DNA of 64,000 bases from Gemmiger sp. An120 (lineage in GTDB: Bacteria; Bacillota; Clostridia; Oscillospirales; Ruminococcaceae): the NCBI RefSeq assembly GCF_002160955.1, contig NZ_NFLN01000010.1, positions 62,001-126,000 of the forward strand, written 5' to 3'. Both the position numbers and the translations under genes were made by a program. The notes below the pieces were generated by a model that saw nothing but the letters and a program-made list of their open reading frames with translations, had not been told where the DNA came from and ran no database searches. Shown here piece by piece: positions 34,693-43,085 of the stretch. Positions within the stretch are counted from its first letter, which is position 1. Each line of letters begins with the position of its first letter.

Positions 34693-37098
34693 ATGATCCA
34701 TTATACCAAGCGTGAATTTGATCGTCTTCTGAAAGACAAGCTGACCAGCGAGTACGGCGTTACCCTGGATGTAGCGTCCAACCAGCAGGTTTACCGCTGC
34801 CTGGCCCTGATCAGCCGCCAGCTGATGAGCGATCAGCACAAGAAATACCAGAGCAAGGTGTTCGGCACCGGCTCCAAGCAGGTGTACTACCTGTGCATGG
34901 AGTTCCTGATGGGCCGCAGCCTCAAGACCAGCCTGTTCAACCTGGGGCTGAACGAGGTGGCTGAGGCCGTTCTGGCCGACGCCGGCATCAAGCTGGAAAA
35001 TATCTATGAGGAAGAGCCCGACGCCGGTCTGGGCAACGGCGGTCTGGGCCGTCTGGCCGCCTGCTATCTGGACGGCATGGCCACCACCGGCATCCCCGGC
35101 ACCGGCTACTCCATCCTGTACGAGTACGGCATCTTCAAGCAGAAGATCGTGGACGGCTGGCAGCAGGAGCGCGCCGACAACTGGCTGCCCGGCGGCCAGG
35201 TATGGCTGCGCAGCCATCCGGACCAGGCCATCGAGATCAAGTTTGACGGCCATATCCAGGAAACCTGGGACAACGGGTTCCATCATGTGACCCATCGGGA
35301 TTACAACAGCGTACTGGCCGTGCCCAGCGACATGTATGTGCAGGGCTACAACAGCACCGGCGTAAGCAAGCTGCGCCTGTGGCAGGCCAAGGCCCCGGAC
35401 TTTGATATGAACAGCTTCAACGCGGGCGAGTATGGCAGCGCCATCACCAAGAACGCCTCCGCCGAGCTGATCAGCAAGATCCTGTACCCCAACGACAACC
35501 ATCTGGAGGGCAAGATCCTGCGGCTGCGCCAGCAGTATTTCCTGTCCGCCGCCTCCATCGGCGACATCATCCAGAACCACCTGAGCCAGTACAGCACCCT
35601 GAACAACCTGCCGGACAAGGTGGCCATTCAGCTGAACGACACCCATCCCACCCTGGCTATCCCCGAGCTGATGCGCATCCTGCTGGATGAGTGCGGCTAC
35701 GACTGGGAGGCTGCTTTCGATATCTGCCAGCGCACCTTCGCTTACACCAACCACACCGTCATGAGCGAGGCGCTGGAGAAGTGGAGCATCGACATCTTCA
35801 AGATGACCCTGCCCCGCATCTACACCATCGTGCAGGAGATGGACCGCCGCTGCCGCGCTGCGCTGGAGCAGGCGTTCCCCGGCGACCAGGGCAAGATCGA
35901 CTACATGGCCATCCTGGGCGACGGCCAGGTGCGCATGGCCAACATCTGCTGCTACACCTGCCACTCCATCAACGGCGTGAGCAAGTTGCACAGCGAGATC
36001 ATCAAGAAGAGCGTCTTCCACGACTATTACCTGTATAAGCCGAACGCCTTCAAGAACGTGACCAACGGCATCGCCTACCGGCGCTGGCTGCTGGCCTCCA
36101 ACCCCCGGCTGACCAATCTGCTGTGCGAGACCATCGGCGAAGGCTTCAAGACCGACGCCGCCCAGCTGTCCAAGCTGGCCCGCTTCAAGGACGACAAGAA
36201 GGTTCTGGAAGCCCTGGACAAGGTCAAGGCCGACAACAAGGCCGGCTTTGCCGCCTATCTGGAAAAGACCACCGGCCAGGTGATCGACCCCTCCAGCATC
36301 TTCGACTGCCAGGTCAAGCGGATGCACGAGTACAAGCGCCAGCATCTGAACGCGCTGAACATCGCCGCTCAGTACCTGTATCTGAAGAACAATCCCAACG
36401 CCGACTTTGCCCCCAAGACCTACATCTTCGGCGCCAAGGCGGCCCCCGGCTACTACATGGCCAAGCAGATGATCCGCCTGATCTGCAAGCTGGGCAAGCT
36501 GATCGACGAGGATCCCGCTGTGCGCCAGAAGCTGCGGGTGGTGTATCTGGAAGACTACTGCGTGAGCCTGTCCGAGCGGCTGATGCCCGCCAGCGAGGTG
36601 AGCGAGCAGATCAGCCTGGCCGGCACCGAGGCGTCCGGCACCGGCAACATGAAGTTCATGCTGAACGGCGCGATCACCCTGGGCACCCTGGACGGCGCCA
36701 ACGTGGAGATCGCCCAGGCCGCCGGCATGGAGAACGAGATCATCTTCGGCATGCTGACCGAGGAAGTGGAACATCTGAAGCAGATGGGCTACCATCCCAG
36801 CATGTTTATCCGCAACGACGACGAAGCCATGCAGGTGCTGAACTTCCTGGAAAAGGGCTTCGGCGGCGACGACTTCCACGAGATCGTCAACAACCTGCGT
36901 ACCGCTGACCCCTACATGGTCATGGCCGACTTCAAGGCCTACCGTCAGGCCCAGCAGAAGGTGCAGCAGCTCTACGCCGACCGTACCCTGTGGAACAAGA
37001 TGAGCCTGGCCAACATCGCGGGCAGCGGCATCTTCAGCGCCGACCGCAGCGTGATGGATTACGCCAACGACATCTGGCACACCAAGCCGGTGCGCTGA
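34693..37098 (+). CDS. glgP: Glycogen/starch/maltodextrin phosphorylase
   Basis: An 801-residue phosphorylase releasing glucose 1-phosphate from alpha-1,4-glucans. PLP is bound by Lys654 in EASGTGNMKFMLNGA. Other family blocks are EPDAGLGNGGLGRLAACYLD, QLNDTHPTLAIPEL and VKRMHEYKRQHLN. Length is as expected. ATG 34693 has GGAGGAAG upstream; the frame is open to 34474 but that part lies before the promoter. The next gene is a GH13 amylase, so intracellular glucan breakdown is likely. No glycogen synthesis genes are in the window. Confidence 0.96.
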   Translation: MIHYTKREFDRLLKDKLTSEYGVTLDVASNQQVYRCLALISRQLMSDQHKKYQSKVFGTGSKQVYYLCMEFLMGRSLKTSLFNLGLNEVAEAVLADAGIKLENIYEEEPDAGLGNGGLGRLAACYLDGMATTGIPGTGYSILYEYGIFKQKIVDGWQQERADNWLPGGQVWLRSHPDQAIEIKFDGHIQETWDNGFHHVTHRDYNSVLAVPSDMYVQGYNSTGVSKLRLWQAKAPDFDMNSFNAGEYGSAITKNASAELISKILYPNDNHLEGKILRLRQQYFLSAASIGDIIQNHLSQYSTLNNLPDKVAIQLNDTHPTLAIPELMRILLDECGYDWEAAFDICQRTFAYTNHTVMSEALEKWSIDIFKMTLPRIYTIVQEMDRRCRAALEQAFPGDQGKIDYMAILGDGQVRMANICCYTCHSINGVSKLHSEIIKKSVFHDYYLYKPNAFKNVTNGIAYRRWLLASNPRLTNLLCETIGEGFKTDAAQLSKLARFKDDKKVLEALDKVKADNKAGFAAYLEKTTGQVIDPSSIFDCQVKRMHEYKRQHLNALNIAAQYLYLKNNPNADFAPKTYIFGAKAAPGYYMAKQMIRLICKLGKLIDEDPAVRQKLRVVYLEDYCVSLSERLMPASEVSEQISLAGTEASGTGNMKFMLNGAITLGTLDGANVEIAQAAGMENEIIFGMLTEEVEHLKQMGYHPSMFIRNDDEAMQVLNFLEKGFGGDDFHEIVNNLRTADPYMVMADFKAYRQAQQKVQQLYADRTLWNKMSLANIAGSGIFSADRSVMDYANDIWHTKPVR

Positions 37099-37120
37099 GT
37101 TTCCGGTTTCCCTGGCATTC

Positions 37121-37160
37121 CGCCACGCCCTGCGCGCCCACCGGCCGCGGCGGCGTGGCG
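37121..37160 (+). terminator. Hairpin between glgP and the amylase gene
   Basis: CGCCACGCC (37121-37129) pairs with GGCGTGGCG (37152-37160) around a GC-rich loop. T5 follows seven bases later. It may be a leaky terminator, letting some transcripts continue into the amylase gene. Confidence 0.5.
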
Positions 37161-37209
37161 TTGCCGTTTTTACGGCGCATATTCTTGACACAATGGGGTG
37201 TTTTTGACT

Positions 37210-39030
37210 ATGGACCGTTTGTTCAACAGTTTTCTTGACGCATACAAATCGCCTTTCGGCGCCGTGCCGGCGGGCACACCGGTGCGCCTTTCCCTGACCA
37301 TTCCGGAAAGCTACGGTTTTGTGGAGCCCCGGGTGGTGGTGGCCCGGGACCGGGGCGAAACCACCGAATACCGGATGGAGTACCGGGGCGTGGAAAATGG
37401 CATCCACCAGTTTTCCTATACCCTGACCCTGCCGCGGGTGGGACTGTACTTCTACCATTTTGACCTGTACAGCGATTTCCGCAAGCTGAGCCGGGGCGCG
37501 CTGGGCGAGGCTTTGGTGACCCGGGACCGGCCGGTCCCCTGGCAGCTGACCGTCTACGAGCCCGGCTTCACCACGCCGGACTGGCTCAAGGGCGGGGTGC
37601 TGTACCAGATCTTCCCCGACCGGTTCTGCGAAGGGGTCAAGGATAAGCCCATGCCCTTTGCCGACCGGATCTACCGGGAAAACAAGCATGGCGAACCCTA
37701 TTTCTGGCCCACCGAGACCGGCGGCTATCTGAACGCCGACTACTTTGGCGGGGATTTTGAGGGCATCCGCCAGAAGCTGCCCTACCTGAAGGACATGGGG
37801 GTCAGCTGCATCTATCTGAACCCCATCTTTGAGGCCCATGCCAACCACCGGTACAACACCGCCGACTACCTGAACGCCGACCCGCTGCTGGGCACCAACG
37901 AGGAGTTCGTCACCCTATGCGCCGAGGCGAAAAAGCTGGGCATCCGGATCATTCTGGACGGGGTGTTCAGCCACACCGGGTCGGACAGCCGGTATTTCAA
38001 CAAGGAGGGCCGGTACGGCATCGGCGGGGCCTACCACGACCCCAACAGCCCCTACCGCAGCTGGTACGACTTTGGCCGGCAGTACCCCAGCGGATACCGG
38101 TGCTGGTGGGGCTTTGACACCCTGCCGGAGGTAAACGAGTTTGACCCCGCCTACCAGGAATTCATCTGCGGCACCGGCGGGGTCATCGACACCTGGATGC
38201 GCCGGGGCGCCAGCGGTTTCCGGCTGGATGTGGCCGACGAGCTGCCGGACAGCTTTATTGAAAAGATCCGCCTGGCCGTAAAGGCCCACGGGCAGGACAG
38301 CTACCTGCTGGGCGAAGTGTGGGAGGACGCCTCCACAAAGGAGGCCTACGGCCAGCGGCGCACCTACCTGCTGGGCCGCGGGCTGGACGCAGTGATGAAC
38401 TACCCGTTCAAGAACGCGATCCTGGACTATCTGCGCACCGGTTCGGCCCACAACGCCGCCGAGCAGATCATGTCCATCTGCGAGCACTACCCCGCCCCCG
38501 CCCTGAACGTGCTGATGAACTTCATGTCCACCCACGACACCGAGCGGGCCATCACCGCCCTGGCGGGCGATCCGCTGGGCCAGCACGACCGCTACTGGCA
38601 GAGCGGGCGGCGGATTCCGCCTCAGCGGTACGACCGGGGGGTCAAGCTGCTGATTCTGGCCTACGCGCTGCTGTATATGCTGCCCGGCGTGCCCTGCATC
38701 TACTACGGGGACGAGGTGGCCATGCAGGGGTACAAGGATCCGTTCAACCGGGCCTACTTTGACTGGGACAGCCAGGAAAAACGCATCCGCCCGGTGCTGC
38801 GCAACCTGGCCCGGATGCGCCGGGACTGCGACGCCTTTACCGACGGCACCCTGGAACTGGTCAAGGCCCAGGGCGGGCTGCTGCACCTGCGCCGCCGCGG
38901 CCGCACCCAGACGGCCGAGATAATCTTCAACTGTTCCAACGCGCTGATTGCCGAGCAAGCCTTCGGCAAGGCCGCCGAGGTGAATCCCTGGGGCTTTACT
39001 GTGCTGGTGGAGGATAACGAGGATCTGTGA
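37210..39030 (+). CDS. GH13 alpha-amylase/neopullulanase-like enzyme
   Basis: A 606-residue GH13 enzyme. An N-terminal beta domain (about 1-120) precedes the barrel. GVLYQIFPDRF opens the barrel, DGVFSHTGSDS follows, GFRLDVADE carries the nucleophile Asp340, LLGEVWED the acid/base Glu369, and MSTHDTER the Asp443. The N-terminal domain and Tyr-Phe-Gly-Gly-Asp region resemble cyclomaltodextrinase/neopullulanase types. There is no signal peptide, so it is intracellular and probably acts on imported maltodextrin or on glycogen with GlgP. ATG 37210 lacks a strong ribosome site; an in-frame GTG at 37198 is an alternative. Confidence 0.9.
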   Translation: MDRLFNSFLDAYKSPFGAVPAGTPVRLSLTIPESYGFVEPRVVVARDRGETTEYRMEYRGVENGIHQFSYTLTLPRVGLYFYHFDLYSDFRKLSRGALGEALVTRDRPVPWQLTVYEPGFTTPDWLKGGVLYQIFPDRFCEGVKDKPMPFADRIYRENKHGEPYFWPTETGGYLNADYFGGDFEGIRQKLPYLKDMGVSCIYLNPIFEAHANHRYNTADYLNADPLLGTNEEFVTLCAEAKKLGIRIILDGVFSHTGSDSRYFNKEGRYGIGGAYHDPNSPYRSWYDFGRQYPSGYRCWWGFDTLPEVNEFDPAYQEFICGTGGVIDTWMRRGASGFRLDVADELPDSFIEKIRLAVKAHGQDSYLLGEVWEDASTKEAYGQRRTYLLGRGLDAVMNYPFKNAILDYLRTGSAHNAAEQIMSICEHYPAPALNVLMNFMSTHDTERAITALAGDPLGQHDRYWQSGRRIPPQRYDRGVKLLILAYALLYMLPGVPCIYYGDEVAMQGYKDPFNRAYFDWDSQEKRIRPVLRNLARMRRDCDAFTDGTLELVKAQGGLLHLRRRGRTQTAEIIFNCSNALIAEQAFGKAAEVNPWGFTVLVEDNEDL

Positions 39031-39037
39031 TTTTTTA

Positions 39038-39070
39038 AACGGACGTGTTCCGGAACACGTCCGTTTTTTT
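39038..39070 (+). terminator. Terminator after the amylase gene
   Basis: AACGGACGTGTTCC (39038-39051) and GGAACACGTCCGTT (39052-39065) are a perfect inverted repeat followed by a T run. The arms abut, so the innermost bases form the loop. Confidence 0.92.
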
Positions 39071-39131
39071 CGCCCGTTTTTCTGTCCCGGCAGGCCGGTT
39101 TTTCCCCAGTAAGAATTGTATGTTTTGCGAC

Positions 39132-39160
39132 TTGTATTCCGCCGCCGGATTGCCTACAAT
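39132..39160 (+). promoter_or_regulatory. Promoter of the DUF5107 gene
   Basis: TTGTAT (39132-39137), 17-base spacer, TACAAT (39155-39160). Confidence 0.75.
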
Positions 39161-39220
39161 AATTCGCAAGGCCCTTTCACACGCCAACGCCGCCCTTTGT
39201 GCGGCAAGGAGAGCAACACC

Positions 39221-41269
39221 ATGGAGATCCTACTGGAAACTTTGACCCTGCCCGGCGCGGCCCTTGGCCCGCAGAACCCGCTGCCCCGCTTCCGGGACCC
39301 GCAGCATGACCGGGCCCCCGCCAGCGACGGCACCCTGACCGACGAGCAGCTGGCCGGATTCGGCAAGCACACCGGCGCCCGGCTGCTGCCCTACTGCGCC
39401 CAGGACCGCTTTTCCTTTGACAAGCCGATGCGGGATTACCCGGTCATCCGCATGGAAAACGACCGGCTGCGGGCGCTGTTCCTGCCCGGATTCGGCGGGC
39501 GGCTCTGGTCGCTGTACGACAAGAAGCTGGGCCGGGAACTGCTGTTCCGCAATCCGGTGATCCAGCCCGCCAACCTGGCGCTGCGCTGCGCCTGGATGAG
39601 CGGCGGCATCGAGTGGAACGTGGGCCAGCTGGGCCACGCCTATTCCACCTGCGACGATGTGTTCTTTGCCCGCTGCACCGGCCCGGACGGCCGGCCGTTC
39701 CTGCGGATGTACGATTACCTGCGCACCACCGGTCTGGTCTGGCAGGTGGATTTCCACTTCCCGGAAGAGGACAGCGCTTTCCTGGCCGCCCATGTGCGGG
39801 TGATCAACCCCACCGACCGGGTCGCCCCCCTCTACTGGTGGACCAACATCGCTGTGCCCGAGACCGGCGCCCGGGTGCTGAGCGGCTGCGGCGATGTGAT
39901 CTACATCAACCCCAACACCCTGACCAAGGAGGGCACCGTGCACGGCTACGGCGCGGCCCGGATGCCCCATCTGCCCCCGCTGGGCAACGCGGATGTGAGC
40001 TATCCGGAGAACTTCCCCTACTCCAACGAGTATTTCTTCCAGAACCCGCCCACGGATCCGGCCCCCTGGGAGGCCTCTCTCTACCGGGACGGCTTCGCCT
40101 TTGTGGAGCGCAGCACCCAGCCGCTGCGCATCCGGAAAATGTTCTGCTGGGGCATGCACAAGGGCGGCCGCAACTGGCAGGATCATCTGGCCCTGCCCGG
40201 CCAGGGCGCCTATATGGAGATCCAGGCGGGGCTCTCCCCCACCCAGTGCCACGGGGCGGACATGGCCCCCGGCGCGGTGCTGCGGTTCACCCAGTGTTTC
40301 GGCAGCATGGAGCTGGATCCGGCCCTCTGGAGCGAGCCTGACTGGGATGCGGCCGTCCGCTGCGCCGGGGAAGAAGCTGAGCAGGTACTGCCCGCCGCCC
40401 GTCTGGCGGAGTGGGACCAGGCTTTCACCGCGCTGGAGGACGCGCCGCAGGCCGAACTGCTGCACGCGGGCCACGGCTGGGGCGCGCTGGAACAGCGGCG
40501 CCGCGCCCGGATGGGCGAGCCCCCGCTGCCCGGCTGGCCGGAGGACGGCACCCACACCGTGTTCTCCCCGGAAGAGCAGCCCTGGGCCGAACTGCTTGCC
40601 GACAGCCGGATGACCCCGCTGGAGCCGGGGCAGCTGCCGGTGAGCTGGATGACCGACCCGGCCTGGCGGCCGCTTCTCACCGACGCCTACCGCACCGATC
40701 CCTCCAACGCGGCGGTGGCCGCCGCCCTGGGCGTGCTGGAGTACGAAAACGAAAACTGGGACGAGGCCGCTGCCATCTGGCGGGAGAACTGGAACATGCA
40801 GCCCACCGCCATCGTCTGCCGCTGCCTGGCCCAGAACAGCCTGCGCAAGGGCAAGGAGCCCCAGGCCCGGGAACTGATACGCCAGGCCATGGCGCTGCAG
40901 GGGGATGCGCCCCATCCCGCCCTGGCCGCCGAGTACCTGACCATGCTGCAGGCCCAGAGCCGCTGGCAGGAACTGTGGGACGCCTTCTCCGCTTTGCCCA
41001 AAGCTGTGCAGCAGGATGAGCGGGTGACCATTCTGGCCGCCACCGCCGCCGGGCATCTGCAGAACGACGAGTTCCTGGACCGGGTGTTTGCCCATAAATT
41101 TGCCGTGATCCGGGAGGGCGAAACCCAGCTGACCGACGTGTGGTTTGCTGCCATGGCCCGCCGCAAGGCCGCTGCCGAGGGCCGGGATGACCTGGCCGCT
41201 GTGGAGCAGGAGGTGCGTGCCACGATGGCGCCGCCGGATACCATTGATTTCCGACTGACCGGCCGCTGA
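39221..41269 (+). CDS. DUF5107 domain protein (carbohydrate-related, aldose-1-epimerase-like fold plus helical repeats)
   Basis: A 682-residue cytoplasmic protein. The N-terminal half has YPVIRMENDRLRALFLPGFGGRLWSLYDKK, given here by its ends YPVIRMEND and GGRLWSLYD, then SGGIEWNVGQLGHAYSTCDD and PLYWWTNIAVPETG. These are the landmarks of DUF5107, whose fold resembles galactose mutarotase. The C-terminal part (about 480-680) looks like TPR-type helical repeats (AALGVLEYENENWDEAAAIW). Relatives occur in plant- and host-glycan loci, but the reaction is unknown. GGAGAG precedes ATG 39221. Monocistronic. Confidence 0.8.
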   Translation: MEILLETLTLPGAALGPQNPLPRFRDPQHDRAPASDGTLTDEQLAGFGKHTGARLLPYCAQDRFSFDKPMRDYPVIRMENDRLRALFLPGFGGRLWSLYDKKLGRELLFRNPVIQPANLALRCAWMSGGIEWNVGQLGHAYSTCDDVFFARCTGPDGRPFLRMYDYLRTTGLVWQVDFHFPEEDSAFLAAHVRVINPTDRVAPLYWWTNIAVPETGARVLSGCGDVIYINPNTLTKEGTVHGYGAARMPHLPPLGNADVSYPENFPYSNEYFFQNPPTDPAPWEASLYRDGFAFVERSTQPLRIRKMFCWGMHKGGRNWQDHLALPGQGAYMEIQAGLSPTQCHGADMAPGAVLRFTQCFGSMELDPALWSEPDWDAAVRCAGEEAEQVLPAARLAEWDQAFTALEDAPQAELLHAGHGWGALEQRRRARMGEPPLPGWPEDGTHTVFSPEEQPWAELLADSRMTPLEPGQLPVSWMTDPAWRPLLTDAYRTDPSNAAVAAALGVLEYENENWDEAAAIWRENWNMQPTAIVCRCLAQNSLRKGKEPQARELIRQAMALQGDAPHPALAAEYLTMLQAQSRWQELWDAFSALPKAVQQDERVTILAATAAGHLQNDEFLDRVFAHKFAVIREGETQLTDVWFAAMARRKAAAEGRDDLAAVEQEVRATMAPPDTIDFRLTGR

Positions 41270-41277
41270 GCCGGCTG

Positions 41278-41312
41278 CCGGGGGATGTGTACGCATCCCC
41301 CGGTTTTGTTTT
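41278..41312 (+). terminator. Terminator after the DUF5107 gene
   Basis: CCGGGGGATG (41278-41287) and CATCCCCCGG (41294-41303), followed by TTTTGTTTT. Confidence 0.9.
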
Positions 41313-41322
41313 GCCCAAAAAG

Positions 41323-41355
41323 TTGTAAACCCCTCCCGGCATTTTATGTTGACGA
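41323..41355 (+). promoter_or_regulatory. Candidate BirA operator at the birA-bioY promoter
   Basis: TTGTAAACC (41323-41331), 15 bases, then TGTTGACGA (41347-41355). The left half equals the Firmicute BirA box and the right half matches six of nine positions of its complement GGTTTACAA. The right half overlaps the -35. The spacing and the downstream birA gene support biotin repression. Confidence 0.55.
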
Positions 41356-41378
41356 TGGTTTGCGCCGCCCGGTATAAT
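41349..41378 (+). promoter_or_regulatory. Promoter of birA-bioY
   Basis: TTGACG (41349-41354), 18-base spacer, TATAAT (41373-41378). Confidence 0.8.
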
Positions 41379-41415
41379 GGCACCGTTACCCAACGCTGTG
41401 AAAGGAGGCCGCCCC

Positions 41416-42393
41416 ATGCCCACCACCCGACAGGCCCTGTTGGCGCTGCTCTGCGAACAGCCGGGGCAGGACATATCCGGCCAGGCCCTGGCCGACCGAC
41501 TGGGGGTAAGCCGGGCCGCGGTGCACAAGGCGGCGGCGGCTTTGCAGAAGCAGGGATACGCCATCCAGGCGGTGAGCGGCCGGGGCTACCGGCTGACCGC
41601 CGAAAGCGACTGCCTGACCCGGGAGGAACTGGAACTGCTGTGGCCTCACCGGCCCTGCCGGGTTTTGCCGCAGGTGGATTCCACCAACCGGGAAATGCGT
41701 CGGATGATTCTGGAGGGCGCATCCCACGGCACACTGGTGGTGGCCGGGGCCCAGACCGAGGGCCGGGGCCGGGCCGGGCGGGTGTTCGTCAGCCCGCCCG
41801 GCGGGGTGTATCTGAGCCTGCTGCTCTGCCCGCAGCCGGACGCGCCCGGCGACGTGACCGCGGTGACCGCCGCGGCAGCTGTGGCGGCGGCCCGGGCGGT
41901 GGAAACGCTGTGCGGACGGCAGCTGCGGATCAAATGGGTGAACGACCTGTACTGGCAGGGCCGCAAGGTGGGCGGCATCCTGACCGAGGGGCTGCTGGAT
42001 ATGGAAAGCGGCCGGCCCAGCCATGTGGTGGTGGGCATCGGGCTGAACCTGCGCACCCCCGCCGGCCTGCTGGCCGACGCGCCGGAGGCGGGCAGCCTGT
42101 TCCCGGACGGGGCGGCCCCCTGCGGCCGGGCCCGGCTGGCGGCGGCCATCGCCGGAGAGCTGCTGCGCTGGGACGGCTCCCCCGCCTGGTGGGAGGAATA
42201 CCGGGCCCGCAGCCTGGTGCTGGGGCACTGGCTTACCGTGACCGAACCCACCGGCCATACCTACACCGCCCTGGCCCAGGCCATTGACGATGAGGGGCGG
42301 CTGGTGGTGCAGCTGCCCGGCGGCGGCGTGCGGGCACTGCGCAGCGGCGAAGTGCGCACCCGCCCCGCGCCCCGGCCCGGCGAATCATTTTAA
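41416..42393 (+). CDS. birA: Biotin-protein ligase and biotin operon repressor BirA
   Basis: A 325-residue bifunctional BirA. The N-terminal winged helix (about 1-62: ALADRLGVSRAAVHKAAAAL and VSGRGYRL) binds DNA. The ligase domain has DSTNREMRRMI, EGRGRAGRVFVSPPGG (biotinyl-AMP loop) and IKWVNDLYWQGRKVGGILTE, and a small C-terminal SH3-like domain follows. It attaches biotin to carboxylase subunits and, as holo-repressor, binds biotin operators. AAAGGAGG precedes ATG 41416. The next gene is the biotin importer bioY, so the operon is probably self-regulated. Confidence 0.94.
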   Translation: MPTTRQALLALLCEQPGQDISGQALADRLGVSRAAVHKAAAALQKQGYAIQAVSGRGYRLTAESDCLTREELELLWPHRPCRVLPQVDSTNREMRRMILEGASHGTLVVAGAQTEGRGRAGRVFVSPPGGVYLSLLLCPQPDAPGDVTAVTAAAAVAAARAVETLCGRQLRIKWVNDLYWQGRKVGGILTEGLLDMESGRPSHVVVGIGLNLRTPAGLLADAPEAGSLFPDGAAPCGRARLAAAIAGELLRWDGSPAWWEEYRARSLVLGHWLTVTEPTGHTYTALAQAIDDEGRLVVQLPGGGVRALRSGEVRTRPAPRPGESF

Positions 42394-42411
42394 TTGCATG
42401 GAGGAATCCCG

Positions 42412-42939
42412 ATGAAAACCGCAAACAAAACCCGTCAGCTTACCACTGCGGCCCTGTGTGCCGCCCTGCTCTGTGTGGTCTCTCCCTGGAGCATTGTGAT
42501 CGGCCCCATCAGCCTGACCCTGGCGGTGTTCGGGGTATTCTTTGCCGGGGCGATGCTGGCCTCTCCCGGCATGGCCGCGGCCGCGGTGCTGGTGTATATG
42601 GCGCTGGGCGCGGTGGGCCTGCCGGTGTTCAGCAACAACATGGGCGGCGCCCAGGTGCTGGTGGGGGTCACCGCTGGATTCCTGTGGGCGTATCCGGTGA
42701 TGGCGGCCATCCTGGCAGCGGCCTGCCGCCGCTGGCAGGGTCTGCTGCCCCGGCTGGGCGCGGTGCTGCTGGGCCAGCTGGTGTGCTATACGCTGGGCAC
42801 CGCCTGGTTCATGTTTGTGATGAAGATGGGCCTTCTGCCCAGCCTGACCGCCTGCGTCTTTCCCTTTATCCTGCCGGATTTTCTCAAAGGTCTGGCGGCG
42901 GTGCTGCTGGCCCGGGGCCTTCGTGCCCGGCTGGGCTGA
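42412..42939 (+). CDS. bioY: Biotin ECF transporter substrate-specific component BioY
   Basis: A 175-residue membrane protein with about six helices. GPISLTLAVFGVFFAGAMLA and YMALGAVGLPVFSNNMGG are BioY landmarks, and a GVTAGFLWAYP block and LGTAWFMFVMKM follow. It captures biotin with the shared ECF module (EcfAA'T), which is not encoded here. GGAGG precedes ATG 42412. No biotin synthesis genes are in the window, so uptake may be the main source. Confidence 0.93.
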   Translation: MKTANKTRQLTTAALCAALLCVVSPWSIVIGPISLTLAVFGVFFAGAMLASPGMAAAAVLVYMALGAVGLPVFSNNMGGAQVLVGVTAGFLWAYPVMAAILAAACRRWQGLLPRLGAVLLGQLVCYTLGTAWFMFVMKMGLLPSLTACVFPFILPDFLKGLAAVLLARGLRARLG

Positions 42940-42953
42940 ACCGCCTGTTTTTC

Positions 42954-42990
42954 CCGCCCCGGACGGCCTATCCGTCCGGGGCGGTTCTTG
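42954..42990 (+). terminator. Terminator after bioY
   Basis: CCGCCCCGGACGG (42954-42966) and CCGTCCGGGGCGG (42972-42984), followed by TTCTTG. Confidence 0.8.
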
Positions 42991-43004
42991 CTTCCAAACG
43001 CGCG

Positions 43005-43033
43005 TTGACAGACCGGAAACGGGGTGGTATAGT
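43005..43033 (+). promoter_or_regulatory. Promoter of feoAB
   Basis: TTGACA (43005-43010), 17-base spacer, TATAGT (43028-43033). I see no obvious Fur box (no 19-bp inverted repeat of GATAATGATAATCATTATC type). Confidence 0.85.
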
Positions 43034-43085
43034 AGGTGGGTAAAAAATGCGGAATTGTTACGATATGCGCGGAGGAGGACAGGGC

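Noticed and set aside
34570-37848. Minus-strand open frame of about 1090 codons opposite glgP and the amylase gene.
   Set aside because: Mirror frame of glgP codons; composition (Val/Gly/His/Gln-rich) and absence of motifs show it is a shadow.
39230-41734. Minus-strand open frame of about 830 codons opposite the DUF5107 gene.
   Set aside because: Same reason: antisense to a gene with a good promoter and start; no recognisable protein.
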